A DNA stretch of 64,000 nucleotides from Xiphydria camelus (lineage: Eukaryota > Arthropoda > Insecta > Hymenoptera > Xiphydriidae). Made by a program: the position numbers and the translations under genes. Positions 20,250 through 30,884 of the stretch are shown in pieces. The stretch's first letter is position 1; each line of letters starts with the position of its first letter. A model generated the notes under the pieces. It was not told the DNA's origin. It saw only the letters and a list, made by a program, of their open reading frames with translations, and searched no databases. The stretch is from contig OY783191.1 in the NCBI GenBank assembly GCA_963678675.1, forward strand, positions 9,731,995 to 9,795,994, given 5' to 3'.

Positions 20250-21355
20250 ATGTCACGTGCGTCGGGTGACTCGCGAGTGAGCCGCGCTTCCGCGGTCCTT
20301 GACGAACTACGAGGAATCGCCGAGGAGCTCGGCCTCGACCCGAGTGGAGATACTCACACTCTGGGTGCGCGAGTGAAGAGGGAAATGAGGTCGGCGCGGC
20401 TACGGAGGTCGGAAATCGAGGTCCCTCCACCGAGTGCGACCGATTCGGGGGATATGGAGACTCGTCGTCCGGCAGGTCCCGCTTGGCTTGACGGGACGGC
20501 TCGTCCCGACGAGCCTCTCGAAGAGCCGACAAATCGGACGGGGGAAGACGAGCTTCAGGATTTTCTCGGGGGAGGTAGCCCCGAACCGACCCCTCACGTA
20601 CCGGCAAGGATGGGGGAGGTCACCGGCCAGGAGGAACCCGGTGAATCCTTCCCAGAACCGCAAGGAAGATTTGCCGACGGCCCGCAGGACCTCGGGGGAA
20701 TTGTCCTCCGACGGCTTCTCCGTGAATATGAGGCACGGATTTTGCCAGGAGACGCGCCCGCGAGAAGGGAGACGCCACCGACGACCACGACGGCACCTGA
20801 GGTGCCACCGGGAATCGTAGCCCCACCGTTACGGGCAACCGCCGCTCACTGGATACCCCTGTCGTCGACGGCTCTGACGCGAGTCACGGAGTCGCTTCCA
20901 CGCACGGTTGTTAGTGCGTACGCGGGAGGGCCGATTGTTCCTCCGCTCGATACGACTATCGGAAGAATGGCGTTCCTGGACCGGAACGCGGGTCCGCCGA
21001 TCCCGAGGCTTAACCTACCACGACGACCAGTCGCTGAGGAACAGGAGCTTCCTCCTCCAGCCCCGAGGCCGAGGGTGCCCACGGAAGGGCCGGTACCAGG
21101 GTCTCGCGACCAAGAGCCTCCGGAATTTCTGGCTAACGTCTCCCGTCCCCTTCGCGAGAGAATGGAGGGTGAGTTCGGCCAGGCCACCCAGCGCACCCTC
21201 AGGAAATATCTTGGAGATCCGGGAACACTGCATCCCGACCAGGACCCGCTCGGTTTTCTGGCGAACGCCTCGCGCACGATCCGCGAAGAATTGGAAAGCG
21301 AAATCGGCCAAGCCGTCCGGCGCGTTCTGACAACGTGCCTAGATCGCCCCCGACG

Positions 21356-21395
<40 letters not shown>

Positions 21396-22559
21396 GCTCG
21401 CCCTCAGCCCTCGGTCACTGCTCCATCCCCGGCTACGAGTCGACCGAGAAATGACCATGCCCGCCTGAACGAGAGGCCGATACCCGGCGAGGAAGTACAG
21501 CGACGAGGCGGAGCTGTAACGTTCGCACGGAGTAGCTCCCCGTTGCGACAGCACGTCACCCCGCCAGAATTCCCCGGTTCCGGGATCGACCAGAATACGT
21601 ACGGGCTTGGCCGAACGCCGCCCGGTGCGATGTACGCTGCCCCGAGAGATCCAACAGCCATCGTCCATCGCTGGAGATTGAGTTATGCCGGTCGTCGCGA
21701 CGGAAGTGCGGAGGACTTCATCGAGAAGGTCGAAGACAAAGCGGAGTTCGCCTGTCTCGGTCTTGATACCCTCCTGGCCGCTATGCCATCGATCTTGGAC
21801 GATCTGCCGCGACAGTGGGCCCGGAAACGGAAGGGGCAATGGTCCACCTGGGCCGAGTTCAGAAAGGATTTCCTCGCCCGCTTCGGAACACGGGATTTTG
21901 AGTGGACGCTGGACGACTTCCTGCGGAAACGTACACAGGGGGAAAACGAGACCGCAGTCGAATTCATAACCTGCCTCGAGGCCAGCGCAGACAGAATGAC
22001 ACAACATCCTCACCCGGAAGACCTCGCCCGCCTCGCGCTCCGCAACATGCGTCCGGAGTACCAACGGGAGATTGACAGGGAGGACGTGGCCTCCTTGGAG
22101 GATTTGCTCGACTTGGCCACGGCGAGGGAAGAAATCTGGCTGGCGATGCGCCGATTCCAACCGCCGACTACGAATGAGGAGGTCACCGGTGCCTTTCCGT
22201 ATCGAGCCGAACGAGCCGGCCGAACCCGACGAGGAACACCGACAGTGCATGCGGTGACCCCGACGGGGGGAACGACCACTACGGCCACGCCGAAAACGGA
22301 CTCCGCACAGCGTACCTCGAAAGCCACGACCGAGCCGCGACACGCGACGTCTACCGCGAAAGATCCGAAATTAACGGACGAGCCAGCACGGAAAGTCGAC
22401 AGAGTCGTGCTATGTTGGAACTGCTCGAGTCCCGACCACCGTTTGCGGCGGTGCCCTGAACCACGAATCCGGAATTATTGCTATCAATGCAGGAAAGGAA
22501 CCCCGGATCCGCAGTGCAAACGGTGCCAGGGAAACGGAGGAGCGGGAGAGCGCGCGTAG
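20250..22559 (+). CDS. Gag polyprotein of the Gypsy-type element
   Basis: An uninterrupted 769-codon frame. Residues 1-460 are Pro/Arg/Glu-rich with low complexity, including two related repeats (PPEFLANVSRPLRE and PLGFLANASRTIRE, about residues 291 and 332) and an Arg-Glu run from a (GAGA)n stretch at 21361-21391. Residues about 465-650 are a retrotransposon-Gag capsid domain (HRWRLSYAGRRDGSAEDF, WSTWAEFRKDFLARF, LALRNMRPEYQREI). The C-terminus has a Cys/His module with spacing C-X2-C-X4-H-X4-C-X8-C-X2-C-X8-C-X2-C (about 721-757), the place of the nucleocapsid zinc knuckle. It assembles the particle and binds the RNA. The start is the first ATG after the leader; the frame overlaps the protease by about 80 bp. 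Confidence 0.93.
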
Positions 22560-25500
22560 ACGAAGCGACTCCCCCTCCTCGACACAGGACGACGCAGCAT
22601 TCGAAGACGATCCGACACTCGAAGATAAACTCGCCTACGAAGATGCCGCGAACACCAATGAAGACACGAAGATCCAGGATTGGGTGGTCCTCGGAGACGC
22701 CGAACTCCTCAGCATTAGCCCCGCCAGACGGTCGGCCGAAGGAGCGGAGATCGACACGCGAGACGTGTTCGAAAACGCTGAAAGGCCCGAGACGGAGCTC
22801 GACGACGGAAACCGATCCGCCTTCGGTGACGCCACATCCTGGAAGGAAGAGAGCGACGACCGGATCCGTACGACCCGAAGAAACGAAGTCGGAGTTGCGA
22901 GACGCGAGAACACGCGTTTCTCCGACGGTACGACGAATCGGGGTCACAGATCCGTACGACGTAATCGAAGAGTACGATCCTTCGGAGTCCACCAAGGCGA
23001 TGACGCAGAAATGGAGACCGCCGACGGAAGCGGATACCATCTTCGACGGGGACATTCTGACGGAGACGCAGGCGTTGGTATATTGCGACGACATTCTCAC
23101 GGTGGAGGGCGATACGCGTCCCTTCGTCCCGGTCGTTGTCAAGGGATACCCGCTTAACGCACTGCTCGATACGGGATCCACCCGCACGTATATGGGAGCC
23201 ATCGGTCTTCAACCCCGATTTCGAGAAGGGATCCAGATCCGAACGCCGAGCGCGGGCTGTATCAAAACGGCAAACGGTAGCCTGGAGGTCGTCCGGGAAG
23301 AATTGACTCTACCTCTCAAGATTGACGGACTCGAGCTCGAATTCGATATTCAAATAGTCCCGAACCTAGCCATCGATATGATCCTAGGGATGGACTTCAT
23401 CACCAGATTTGGAGTCTCCATCGACGGATCTGCGAATTCGTGGACTTCGAATGAGACAGGCAAAACGTATTCGTTTCTCGGTCCGACGATCTCGACGAAC
23501 CACGCGAAGAGCAGTGTCACGGGATCGCCGAGCTTTCTCCGGACGAGGCGAAGGAGCTCGACAGTCTCTTGCAGCACGAGATCCCGAGAGTCTCGGGGAA
23601 GACCGGGTGCACGGGGCTAATCGAGCACCGCATCGATGTTCAAGGGCATGCGGCCATCAAACAGCGATATTACCTTGTGTCACCACCCGTGCGAGAAGCC
23701 ATGTACGTAGAGGTCGATCGGATGCTCGCTGAAGGAATCATCGAGCCATCAACTAGCAAATGGTCATCGCCGATCGTGATGGTACGAAAACCAAGTGGCA
23801 AATACCGCTTTTGCTTGGACTTTCGAAAGGTCGAAAAAAGACGCCTATCCGCTGCCCTACATGGAAGGCATCCTGACCAAACTGCGAGCCGCACGATACA
23901 TCTCGACGATCGATTTGAGCCAGGCTTACCACCAGATCCCGCTGGAAGAGTCTAGCAAGGAAGTGACGGCGTTCACGGTTCCGGGAAGAGGACTCTTTCA
24001 GTTTCGGAGGATGCCATTTGGACTCTCGGGTGCGCCGGCCACGTTTCAGCGTTTGCTAGACCGACTAATCGGTCCGGAGATGGAACCGTATGCCTTCGCC
24101 TACCTCGACGATATCATCGTCGTGACGCCCACGTTCGGCGAACACCTCAAATGGCTGCAGATCGTATTGCGAAAAATCGAGGGGGCTGGATTAGCCATCA
24201 ACCCGGAAAAATGCGAGTTCTGCCACGACGAGGTACGATATCTGGGATTCCGCGTGAACCAAGACGGGTTACAGACGGATCCCGAGAAAGTCGAGCCAAT
24301 CCGGGCGTATCCACCACCGAAGAATCTTCGCCAGCTACGACGGTTTCTCGGAATGACCTCGTGGTATCGACGATTCATCCCAAACTTCGCGGAGAGATCG
24401 ACGCCGCTGACGGGATTGCTAAAGAAGAACGTGCGGTGGCAGTGGGGAAGCGAACACGAAGAAGCGTTCCTCGATTTGAAAAATGCCATCATGACGGCGC
24501 CAGTCCTGTCACCGCCAGGTTTCTCGATCCCGTTCGTGCTACAGACGGACGCGAGCGACTATGGTCTCGGGGCCGTACTCACGCAGAACCTCGATAATGT
24601 CGAGCACGTCATCGCGTTCGCGAGCCGAACCTTGACGAACGCCGAAAGGAATTATAGCACGACGGAGAAGGAATGCCTCGGAGTCGTGTGGGCCATCAGG
24701 AAGTTCCGCCAATACGTCGACGGATTCAAATTCACGGTAGTCACGGATCACAGTAGCCTACGGTGGCTACATAATTTGAAAAGCCCTGACGGGAGACTCG
24801 CGCGATGGGCCCTCGAATTACTCCAGTACGATTACGAAGTCGTCCATCGGAAAGGGGCATTGCATCACGTACCAGATGCATTATCACGGATGTTCGAGCC
24901 AGACGCATCGATGGACATCGCGACAATCGAAGAAGACCTCGTACCCCCCGCGCTCTCGACACGAGAGAAGTGGTACGATCGACGGATCGAACACGATCGA
25001 CGATTCCCAACGAGTAACGCCGGATGGAAAGTCGAGAACGACCAACTATACCGATATTGTCCAAAGGCCTTTCTGGATCTGATAATGCCGGATTTGAACG
25101 CCTGGAAATTAGTCGTTCCGCCGAAGTTACGAGAAGGCATCCTCGAGGAGGTACACGACGACCCGCAAGTCGGCCATCTCGGAGTTGCGAAAACGTATCT
25201 TCGGGCTCGAGATAATTATTACTGGCCCGGGATGCACCAGGACATCACCGAATATGTGCAACGATGCATCCCCTGCCAAAAGACGAAGGTCGAGCAGCGA
25301 TCACCGGCCGGATTGATGGGTCAGCGCAGTGTGCACGGCCCGTGGAAAGTCATAGCGGCCGATGTTATGGGTCCACTACCAAGGAGTCCGAATTGATATA
25401 AATACGTGCTCGTGTTTCTCGACTTGCACAGGAAGTGGATCGAGTGCGTACCACTGCGCGCTGCCACGGGGAAGCTCGTCCTCAGGGCTCTCGAACGGGA

Positions 25501-26275
25501 TATCATTTACCGCTGAGGCTGCCCGGATACGTTTTTAACGGACAACGGGATGGAGTTCATAAACAAGCAGATCAAGAATTATCTGAAAGGATTCGGCATC
25601 CACTTTGCGACCCTCCCTATGTATCACCCGCAGGCGAACCCCGTGGAGCGGATTAACTGAACGCTCAAGAGCATGATCGCCGCGTACACGGAGAATCATC
25701 GACGCTGGGACGACCACCTACACCAGCTACAATTCGCATATAACACGGCGGTTCATACGACCCTGAAGACGAGCCCAGCCTTCATAAACTTCGGACGAAT
25801 ACCGGCACCACCTCGTTTCGCGAGGCGACTGATCGAGGGCAGGATCGATATCTCGACGCCGGATACACAGGACTGGGTAGATCGGATGCTACGAATGTCA
25901 GAAATCCACGATGTCGTTTTAGAGTACCTCGAGGAAGCGCACGACAGACAAGCGAAGTACTACAACCGCGGTCGCCGCGACGTCACGTACGCAGAAGGGG
26001 ACGTCGTCTGGAAGAGATCGCATGTGCTATCTTCGGGAGCGCAGGGAATTGCGTCGAAACTTGCGCCGAAATTCGAGGGGCCGTACCGAATCGTGAAAGT
26101 TTTGTCGCGTCGTACATGCGAACTCGCGGATCTGCGAGGCAAATCGATCGGAAAGCAGCACGTGGCGGATCTAAAACTTGCGCACATCGACGACGTTCCG
26201 ACACGTCTGCAAGTAGCGCCGAGAGCGAGCTACCCTTCTCGTAACCGCGATCAGCCTCGATGGCATCGAGGATAG
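22478..26275 (+). pseudogene. Pro-Pol polyprotein: protease, RT, RNase H, integrase
   Basis: The protease part (frame opening near 22478) has ALLDTGSTRTYMG and the second-half ILGMDFI. A shift near 23505 and another near 23838 break the frame around the RT start (SSPIVMVRKPSGKYRFCLDF then KKDAYPLP). The RT core IDLSQAYHQIP, FGLSGAPATFQ and YLDDIIV is intact. RNase H has LQTDASDYGLGAVL, STTEKECLGVVWA and VVTDHSSLRWL. Integrase has HDDPQVGHLG plus CIPC, then AADVMGPLP, FLTDNGMEF and HPQANPVERIN, so the DDE triad is present, and a GPY/F-like EGPYRIVKVL end. Three in-frame TGA codons (25394, 25514, 25658) interrupt integrase. It would copy and insert the element; this copy cannot without suppressors. 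Confidence 0.93.
22529..22580 (+). promoter_or_regulatory. predicted -1 ribosomal frameshift signal between gag and pro
   Basis: The heptamer G GGA AAC (22529-22535) is in the Gag frame exactly as X XXY YYZ requires. A slip by -1 there enters the protease frame. Downstream, GAGGAG-C-GGGAG (22537-22548) can pair with CTCCC-C-CTCCTC (22569-22580) around a 20-base loop. The upper stem starts 8 bases after the heptamer. The Gag stop (22557-22559) lies in the loop. The heptamer and frames are seen directly; function is inferred. Confidence 0.75.
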
Positions 26276-26447
26276 CGCCAAAACGACCGGCATCGGTGGT
26301 AGTACCCCGATGATGAAGACGGAACGACACGTCCGCGGCGAAACGGCGAAGACTTAATTCTGGATCGCCGAGGCCCCGAGACTAGTCGTTGATAGGAATT
26401 AAGTACACAGACCAAACATTACTATTCGCCTCCCTTAATACAGAGAC
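26276..26447 (+). other. spacer between integrase and third ORF
   Basis: Non-coding, 172 bp. The pyrimidine-rich ATTCGCCTCCCTTAATACAG just before the third ORF start resembles a splice acceptor (AG at 26442-26443), which could place the ORF on a spliced subgenomic RNA. This is inference. Confidence 0.4.
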
Positions 26448-26999
26448 ATGGAGGACGGAGCAAGAGACCCCTCGCCACTGATCGCTGCCGATTCGTTCGA
26501 GCCGCCGGTGGGGGGGAATACGATCCCGATCAGGATCCACGTCCCGCGCAACTACCTCGAGCGGGCACTCGGATATAGCAGAGGATCCGCGGCATCGATG
26601 ACGACGCGGCAGGCCACGAACGTGGCAATTCAAACGACGGTGAGAACGGCTAGCCCCAACGACGTGGCCACGCAGACGCCGCGACCAAGGGTCGATATAT
26701 TGCGTCCCATAGATATGGCGACACAAACGCCACTTCCGAGGGAGCGCGTGTCGCGGGCCACCGAGGTGGAAACCATGCCGAGGGGCCGGGTGTTAGCCCC
26801 GGCGGTGATGCGGAAGCACCCCGGGAAGGGCGGCGAATTAGAAAACGCCATGGAGACAACGAAGGGGTGCGCTAATTGCTTCACCCGCGGCCACGGATGG
26901 GCTTACTGTAAGAAGGCGCTGCGGGAGGATTTCTGCCGGGTCTGCTGCCGGCAGAATGTGACTTCCCGCAGCTGCCCATCCTGCCGCCGGCGTAAGTAA
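26448..26999 (+). CDS. third ORF of the Gypsy element: Cys/His-module protein with TQT motifs
   Basis: An intact 183-codon frame from ATG 26448, in the position where errantiviruses carry env, but without signal peptide or membrane segment. Residues 55-95 hold three imperfect repeats with A-(I/T)-Q-T (Gln at 62, 76 and 93), two of them ATQTP preceded by DV or DM. Residues 141-179 carry C-X2-C-X4-H-X4-C-X8-C-X2-C-X9-C-X2-C, nearly identical in spacing to the Gag C-terminal module of the same element, so it probably arose by duplication of Gag's end. It is basic at the tail (CRRRK). I do not know a named family. RNA binding or a Gag-interacting accessory role is inference; TQT motifs can bind dynein light chain LC8. 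It has no stop although Pol next to it has several. Confidence 0.8.
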   Translation: MEDGARDPSPLIAADSFEPPVGGNTIPIRIHVPRNYLERALGYSRGSAASMTTRQATNVAIQTTVRTASPNDVATQTPRPRVDILRPIDMATQTPLPRERVSRATEVETMPRGRVLAPAVMRKHPGKGGELENAMETTKGCANCFTRGHGWAYCKKALREDFCRVCCRQNVTSRSCPSCRRRK

Positions 27000-27159
27000 T
27001 GACGACGGGTACAGCCGCGTCGCGACTAAATAAAAAGAACGTAACGCCCAATTGTCTGCAGTAGTTTTCTTCTACCGAACCCCTTTCCCATCGGGCGGCA
27101 GGCAAGGGTCATGGCATGTCGGTCCAGGGCGTTCCTTTCGGGCACCCTTGGCCCCGTCT

Positions 27160-27172
27160 AAAGAGGGGGGAG
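27160..27172 (+). promoter_or_regulatory. polypurine tract
   Basis: AAAGAGGGGGGAG ends 2 bp before the 3' LTR, the expected site for plus-strand priming. Confidence 0.88.
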
Positions 27173-27174
27173 TT

Positions 27175-27507
27175 TGTGACGTGGAGATTCGCTCCGCGTC
27201 ACAAAAAGGGAGCAAGTGGCCACTTTGAAAATAAGTGCGCGATCGTGACGTCGATACGGACGGGACGCGTCAGTATCGATCGACGGGGAGGATACGGATC
27301 GATAGCCGATGGCTATCGAAGAGCCACCTCTTGAGCCCGCGGGACAACCGAGAAGACCGCGAGGCGCCCACGTGACGGGTCTTGGCCGGAAAAGCGGGCA
27401 TTCTTTGTCGAGCGCGCAGCGTGCGAAGTCGCAGTGTCCGAAGCCCCGAAAAAGAGACGAGTGCTAACGAGTGCAACCGCCTACGAGAGTAGAGCTACGA
27501 CGTTCTC
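27175..27507 (+). mobile_element. 3' LTR, truncated
   Basis: It matches the first 333 bp of the 5' LTR with 7 substitutions and one deletion by hand count. Identity stops after GTTCTC, where unrelated Helitron-linked sequence begins. Deletion or recombination removed the remaining 840 bp. Confidence 0.93.
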
Positions 27508-28466
27508 ACTGGCCCCCCGAATAAATTTGGCGCTTGCGTATACAGCTGACTAGGGACCAGTATGGCGTCTTCATTTGTGTGCGTGCTGTAAGTGATATTC
27601 ATTTGTTTTGTTTTGTGCTATTTTTGAGTGACATTTAATTGAATTAATTTATAATGGCGAAATAAAATGCGCAGAAATGTAAGGAATATTGTGAGAGACA
27701 ACGTAAAAAGGATGCAAGTAGTGTAAAAAAAAGTGAAAAAGTCGGGCCCAACGCATGAGGGAGAGTAGGTTACGAAAACAACTGAGAAACACAGTGAATC
27801 AAATTTCCGACGATCAGTTATTAACCAGTGAACCTGAAAATCATAATGTGCAAAATGAAAATGACATTTTAGCTCCTAACTATTCATCTTCGGTTCAACC
27901 CGCTTTTGTTGACAATGATATCCGCGACGAGCCAGGACCATCCAATTTACGACGCAATGAACCAGGACCACGTGAACATAATTTATGTTAGAACTTACCA
28001 TATAGTCATTATAACCGAAATCAAATCGCTCATAGGGAATTCAATAAAAAGTTTAAATAATTCTTTCGGTCGTACGTGCTCTATTTGTGATAGGTTATGG
28101 TTTCAAGACGATTTAAAAATTTCCGTTCGTGAACAAGAGGATATTTTGAACGTAATTCTCCCTCGGATTGATGGGGAAATCATTCAAATCTGCTACACCT
28201 ATCGTCAAGCACTCAAAAAGAATACTATCCCTGCAATGGCCACTTACAACGGTTTCAAATATCCACCGATACCCGACCATTTACCTCCACTAGATTTGGT
28301 ATCAGAGCGACTTATATCTCCACGAATCTCCTTTATGCAGATTCGTCGATTGAGACATGTACATTGTCAATATGGAATTTACGGACAGGTCATTAACGTA
28401 CCAGTATCTGTGGACACAATGGTTCATCAACTGCCGCGAAGCGTTTGTGCATCAAAAACTACATAA
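27508..28466 (+). pseudogene. Helitron replicase/helicase N-terminal fragment
   Basis: A leader and degraded start (YCERQRKKDASS, near 27685) are followed by MRESRLRKQLRNTVNQ. A second frame then gives FGRTCSICDRLWFQDDLK with a CX2C pair, AMATYNGFKYPPIPDHLPPLD and RLISPRISFMQIRRLRH. These are the conserved N-terminal segments of insect Helitron helicase polyproteins, before the Rep domain. The frame shifts near 27990-28040 and ends at 28464-28466; Rep and helicase domains are absent. It abuts the truncated LTR, so one event may have joined them. Confidence 0.83.
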
Positions 28467-28559
28467 GAGATGTCGGTAATTAATACTGGAGGATTACCGT
28501 ATGAAATCACATTGTAAAGAGTACACACAACAAATATAAAACTTCGTTGGTAACCTCAA

Positions 28560-28951
28560 AAAAAAACAAAAACGTGTACAGGGTACACGCAACAGAAGTG
28601 AAACTAACATTGTAAAACAAAAGTAGGAAAAAAAAAGGTAAGGTGAAAAAAACAGAATAAAATGTAATCATGCAGTCAAGAAGGTGACGAGAAGTTTTGC
28701 GTATAATCATCAATAAATAAACAGAGGATTGGTATAATCATCAATAAATAAACAGACGCAAAACTTCTCGTCACCTTCTTGACTGCATGATTACATTTTA
28801 TTCTGTTTTTTTCACCTTACCTTTTTTTTCCTACTTTTGTTTTACAATGTTATTTTTTTTCTAATTTTGTTTTTCAATCTTAGTATTTCGTAGGTTTACG
28901 CGTGAAGTTTCACTTCTGTTGCGTGTACCCTGTACACGTTTTTGTTTTTTT
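28560..28951. mobile_element. palindromic MITE, about 390 bp
   Basis: AAACGTGTACAGGGTACACG pairs with its inverse at 28920-28945. The arms continue through GTAGGAAAAAAAAAGGTAAGG and GTCAAGAAGGTGACGAGAAG to a centre that carries a direct repeat of TATAATCATCAATAAATAAA. The right arm has about 70 extra bases, so the palindrome is imperfect. Confidence 0.78.
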
Positions 28952-29368
28952 TTGTGTAAAATTTGACTGACGTATATGATTTGGTTGACCCGATGAAATT
29001 TCTAGTCGGGTACATAATTATTTTTCCTCCTTTTCTGAACCTAGAAACCCTTAAAATAATTAAAGAATATTATTATACGTTATTTTTAATTTTATTATAT
29101 TCATTTATTTATGCACCAAATGTTACATTTCAGTCAAATTTCTTTTTATTTTCACAAGCCTTTTCATTTACAGACTCTTTGTTCTCATAACCATATTTTC
29201 CACAAAAATAATTAGACAATACACAATCTTTCTGAAGTATTTAAGATTGCTAAAAGAGAGCACAATCTTTATATTGCAAAAGAATATAAAACTAGATAGA
29301 TCAATTACAAACTGAATCTTTTCTTGTACAGTATTTTTCACCCGATGGTGAAACTAAATTATGTTTTA
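28952..29368. other. AT-rich DNA, nothing recognised
   Basis: No coding similarity and no repeat boundary. A 75-codon open frame at 28963-29190 is Phe/Leu-rich with no motif. Confidence 0.45.
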
Positions 29369-30207
29369 CTAGGGGGCTCCGCCCCTACTCCTTCGCTCGT
29401 CAACCCCCGGGGGGCTATCGCCCCTGCGCCGCTGCCGCGGCGCTTCCCCAAGCTTTTGCAGCAGCATCACGTCGTCGTCGTCGTCGCCGTCGCCGTCCTC
29501 GTCCTCGCCGTTCTCGTCTTCGCCGTCCTCGTCGTCGCCGTCCTCGTCGTCGCCATCCTCGTCGTCGCCGTCCTCGTCGTCGCCGTCCTCGTCGTCGCCG
29601 TCCTCGTCGTCGCCGTCCTCGTCGTCGCCATCCTCGTCGTCGCCGTCCTCGTCGTCGTCCTAGTCCTCGTCGTTGTTGTCCTCGTCATCGCCGTCCTCGT
29701 CATCGTCGTCGTCCCCGTCCTCGTCCTCGTCCTCGTCCTCGTCGTTCTTGTCCTCGTCCTCGTCCTCATCGTTCTTGTCCTCGTCCTCGTCCTCGTCGTC
29801 GTCGTCGTCATCCTCGTCATCGTGGTCCTCGTCGTCCTCGTCGTCGCCGTCCTCATCATCGCCGTCCTCGTCGTCGCCGTCTTCGTCGTCGCCGTCCTCG
29901 TCATCGCCGTCCTCGTCGTCATCATCCTCGTCATCGCCGTCGTCGTCCTCGTCGTCGTCGCCGTCCTCGTCCTCGCCGTCCTCGTCCTCGTCGTCCTCGC
30001 CGTCCTCGCCGTCGTCGTCCTCGTCCTCGTCGTCGCCGTCCTCGTCGTCCTCGTCCTCGTCGTCGCCGTCCTCGTCGTCGACGTCGTCCCCGTCGTCCTC
30101 GTCTTCCTCCTCCTCCAACAACCGTCCGTATTTCGCGCATCTGGTTTGAAGTCGCCGGAGTTTTTGGCGACACATTTATTCGAAAACTATTTTATATAAT
30201 AGAGAGA
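29369..30207 (-). mobile_element. non-autonomous Helitron carrying a GTCCTCGTCGTC minisatellite, copy 1
   Basis: Read on the minus strand it begins TCTCTCTATTATATAAAATA after an A and ends in a GGGGC-GGAG-GCCCC hairpin followed by CTAG and T, the Helitron rules. About 29465-30115 is a minisatellite of GTC/CTC/GCC triplets that reads open in several frames (Val/Leu, Ser, or Asp/Glu on the minus strand). A second copy is at 48994-49645 with the same outer sequences. Confidence 0.82.
29465..30115. repeat. GTCCTCGTCGTC-type minisatellite
   Basis: Imperfect 3- to 12-bp units of GTCCTC(GTC)n and GCC over about 650 bp. Long open frames on both strands (poly-Val/Leu, poly-Ser, poly-Asp/Glu) follow from the triplet unit and are not evidence for a protein. 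Confidence 0.95.
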
Positions 30208-30884
30208 TACGTTATTGTGTATTCAAGCTATGAGAGAATGTCATTGTATGCTTCCGGTATGTCACTGCATTGGTCAACACTTCGGTATCATTCAAGAAGT
30301 TTAAATTGTGGAGGTTTTTCAGGCCACAGGTGATCGATTTACTTACGCGACCACGAAATGTCTATGCAAAGTTCAGGTGATCGACAATATTTTGGCTGTA
30401 CCAGTACAATCTTTATACACTGTGTGTGTCTTTATGAACACTGGAGACAATGAAGTATATGTTGGCATACCGGTAAACGATAAAGAGTTGGAATAAATTG
30501 AATACAAATTTTGCCTACCGAAATACTGTAATATATTCTCTATAGTTCTAATAAATAACAAATAAATGTTGGGCGAATATATTATGTGGATTAAAATTAA
30601 TAAATAATAATGATTGATTATTTGTCTATGCTTAAGTTTTTAATGTAGTAATTCATGTAGTAAAAAATTTTTGGAAATAAAGTTTGGTTTAAGTGAAATT
30701 GAAATAGATTTTTTCATTCTTCTTATAAAATATTCTTTTATTAGTGATCAAAAAAGGAAAGCAGAAAGTGAGGAATACTCTTCTGATTACTTTAATTACG
30801 GTTTTATGTATTTTTCACAAAAATAGTTCAAGATTTATTAAATAAAGCGAAAAAAATTTCATTCACTACATCGTAGAGGAGTAA
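30208..30884. other. unassigned DNA between Helitron and TIR element
   Basis: AT-rich. A 62-codon plus frame at 30308-30496 (contains VQVIDNILAVPVQSLY) has a more balanced composition than its surroundings but no recognisable family. Confidence 0.4.

Larger units (their letters stand above)
18505..27507 (+). mobile_element. Gypsy-type LTR retrotransposon, nearly complete, 3' LTR truncated
   Basis: Order: 5' LTR, Lys-type primer site, Gag, -1 frameshift overlap, Pro-RT-RNaseH-IN in the Gypsy order, an extra ORF, polypurine tract, partial 3' LTR. Over the 333 bp shared by the two LTRs I count by eye 7 substitutions and one 1-base indel, so insertion is fairly recent. The 3' LTR stops after 333 of about 1170 bp, so no target duplication can be checked. 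It is GC-rich, unlike the surrounding intron. Confidence 0.95.

Noticed and set aside
21361..21391. (GAGA)n run in Gag as a sign of a broken frame
   Set aside because: The run keeps the frame, encoding Arg-Glu repeats, and Gag continues intact on both sides.
26448..26999. Third ORF as an env gene
   Set aside because: No signal peptide, hydrophobic fusion segment or transmembrane helix; the C-terminus is a Cys/His module.
29465..30199. Long open frames of Val/Leu, Ser or Asp/Glu in the Helitron minisatellite
   Set aside because: They follow from a triplet-based repeat that is open in several frames on both strands; no domain, start context or conservation.
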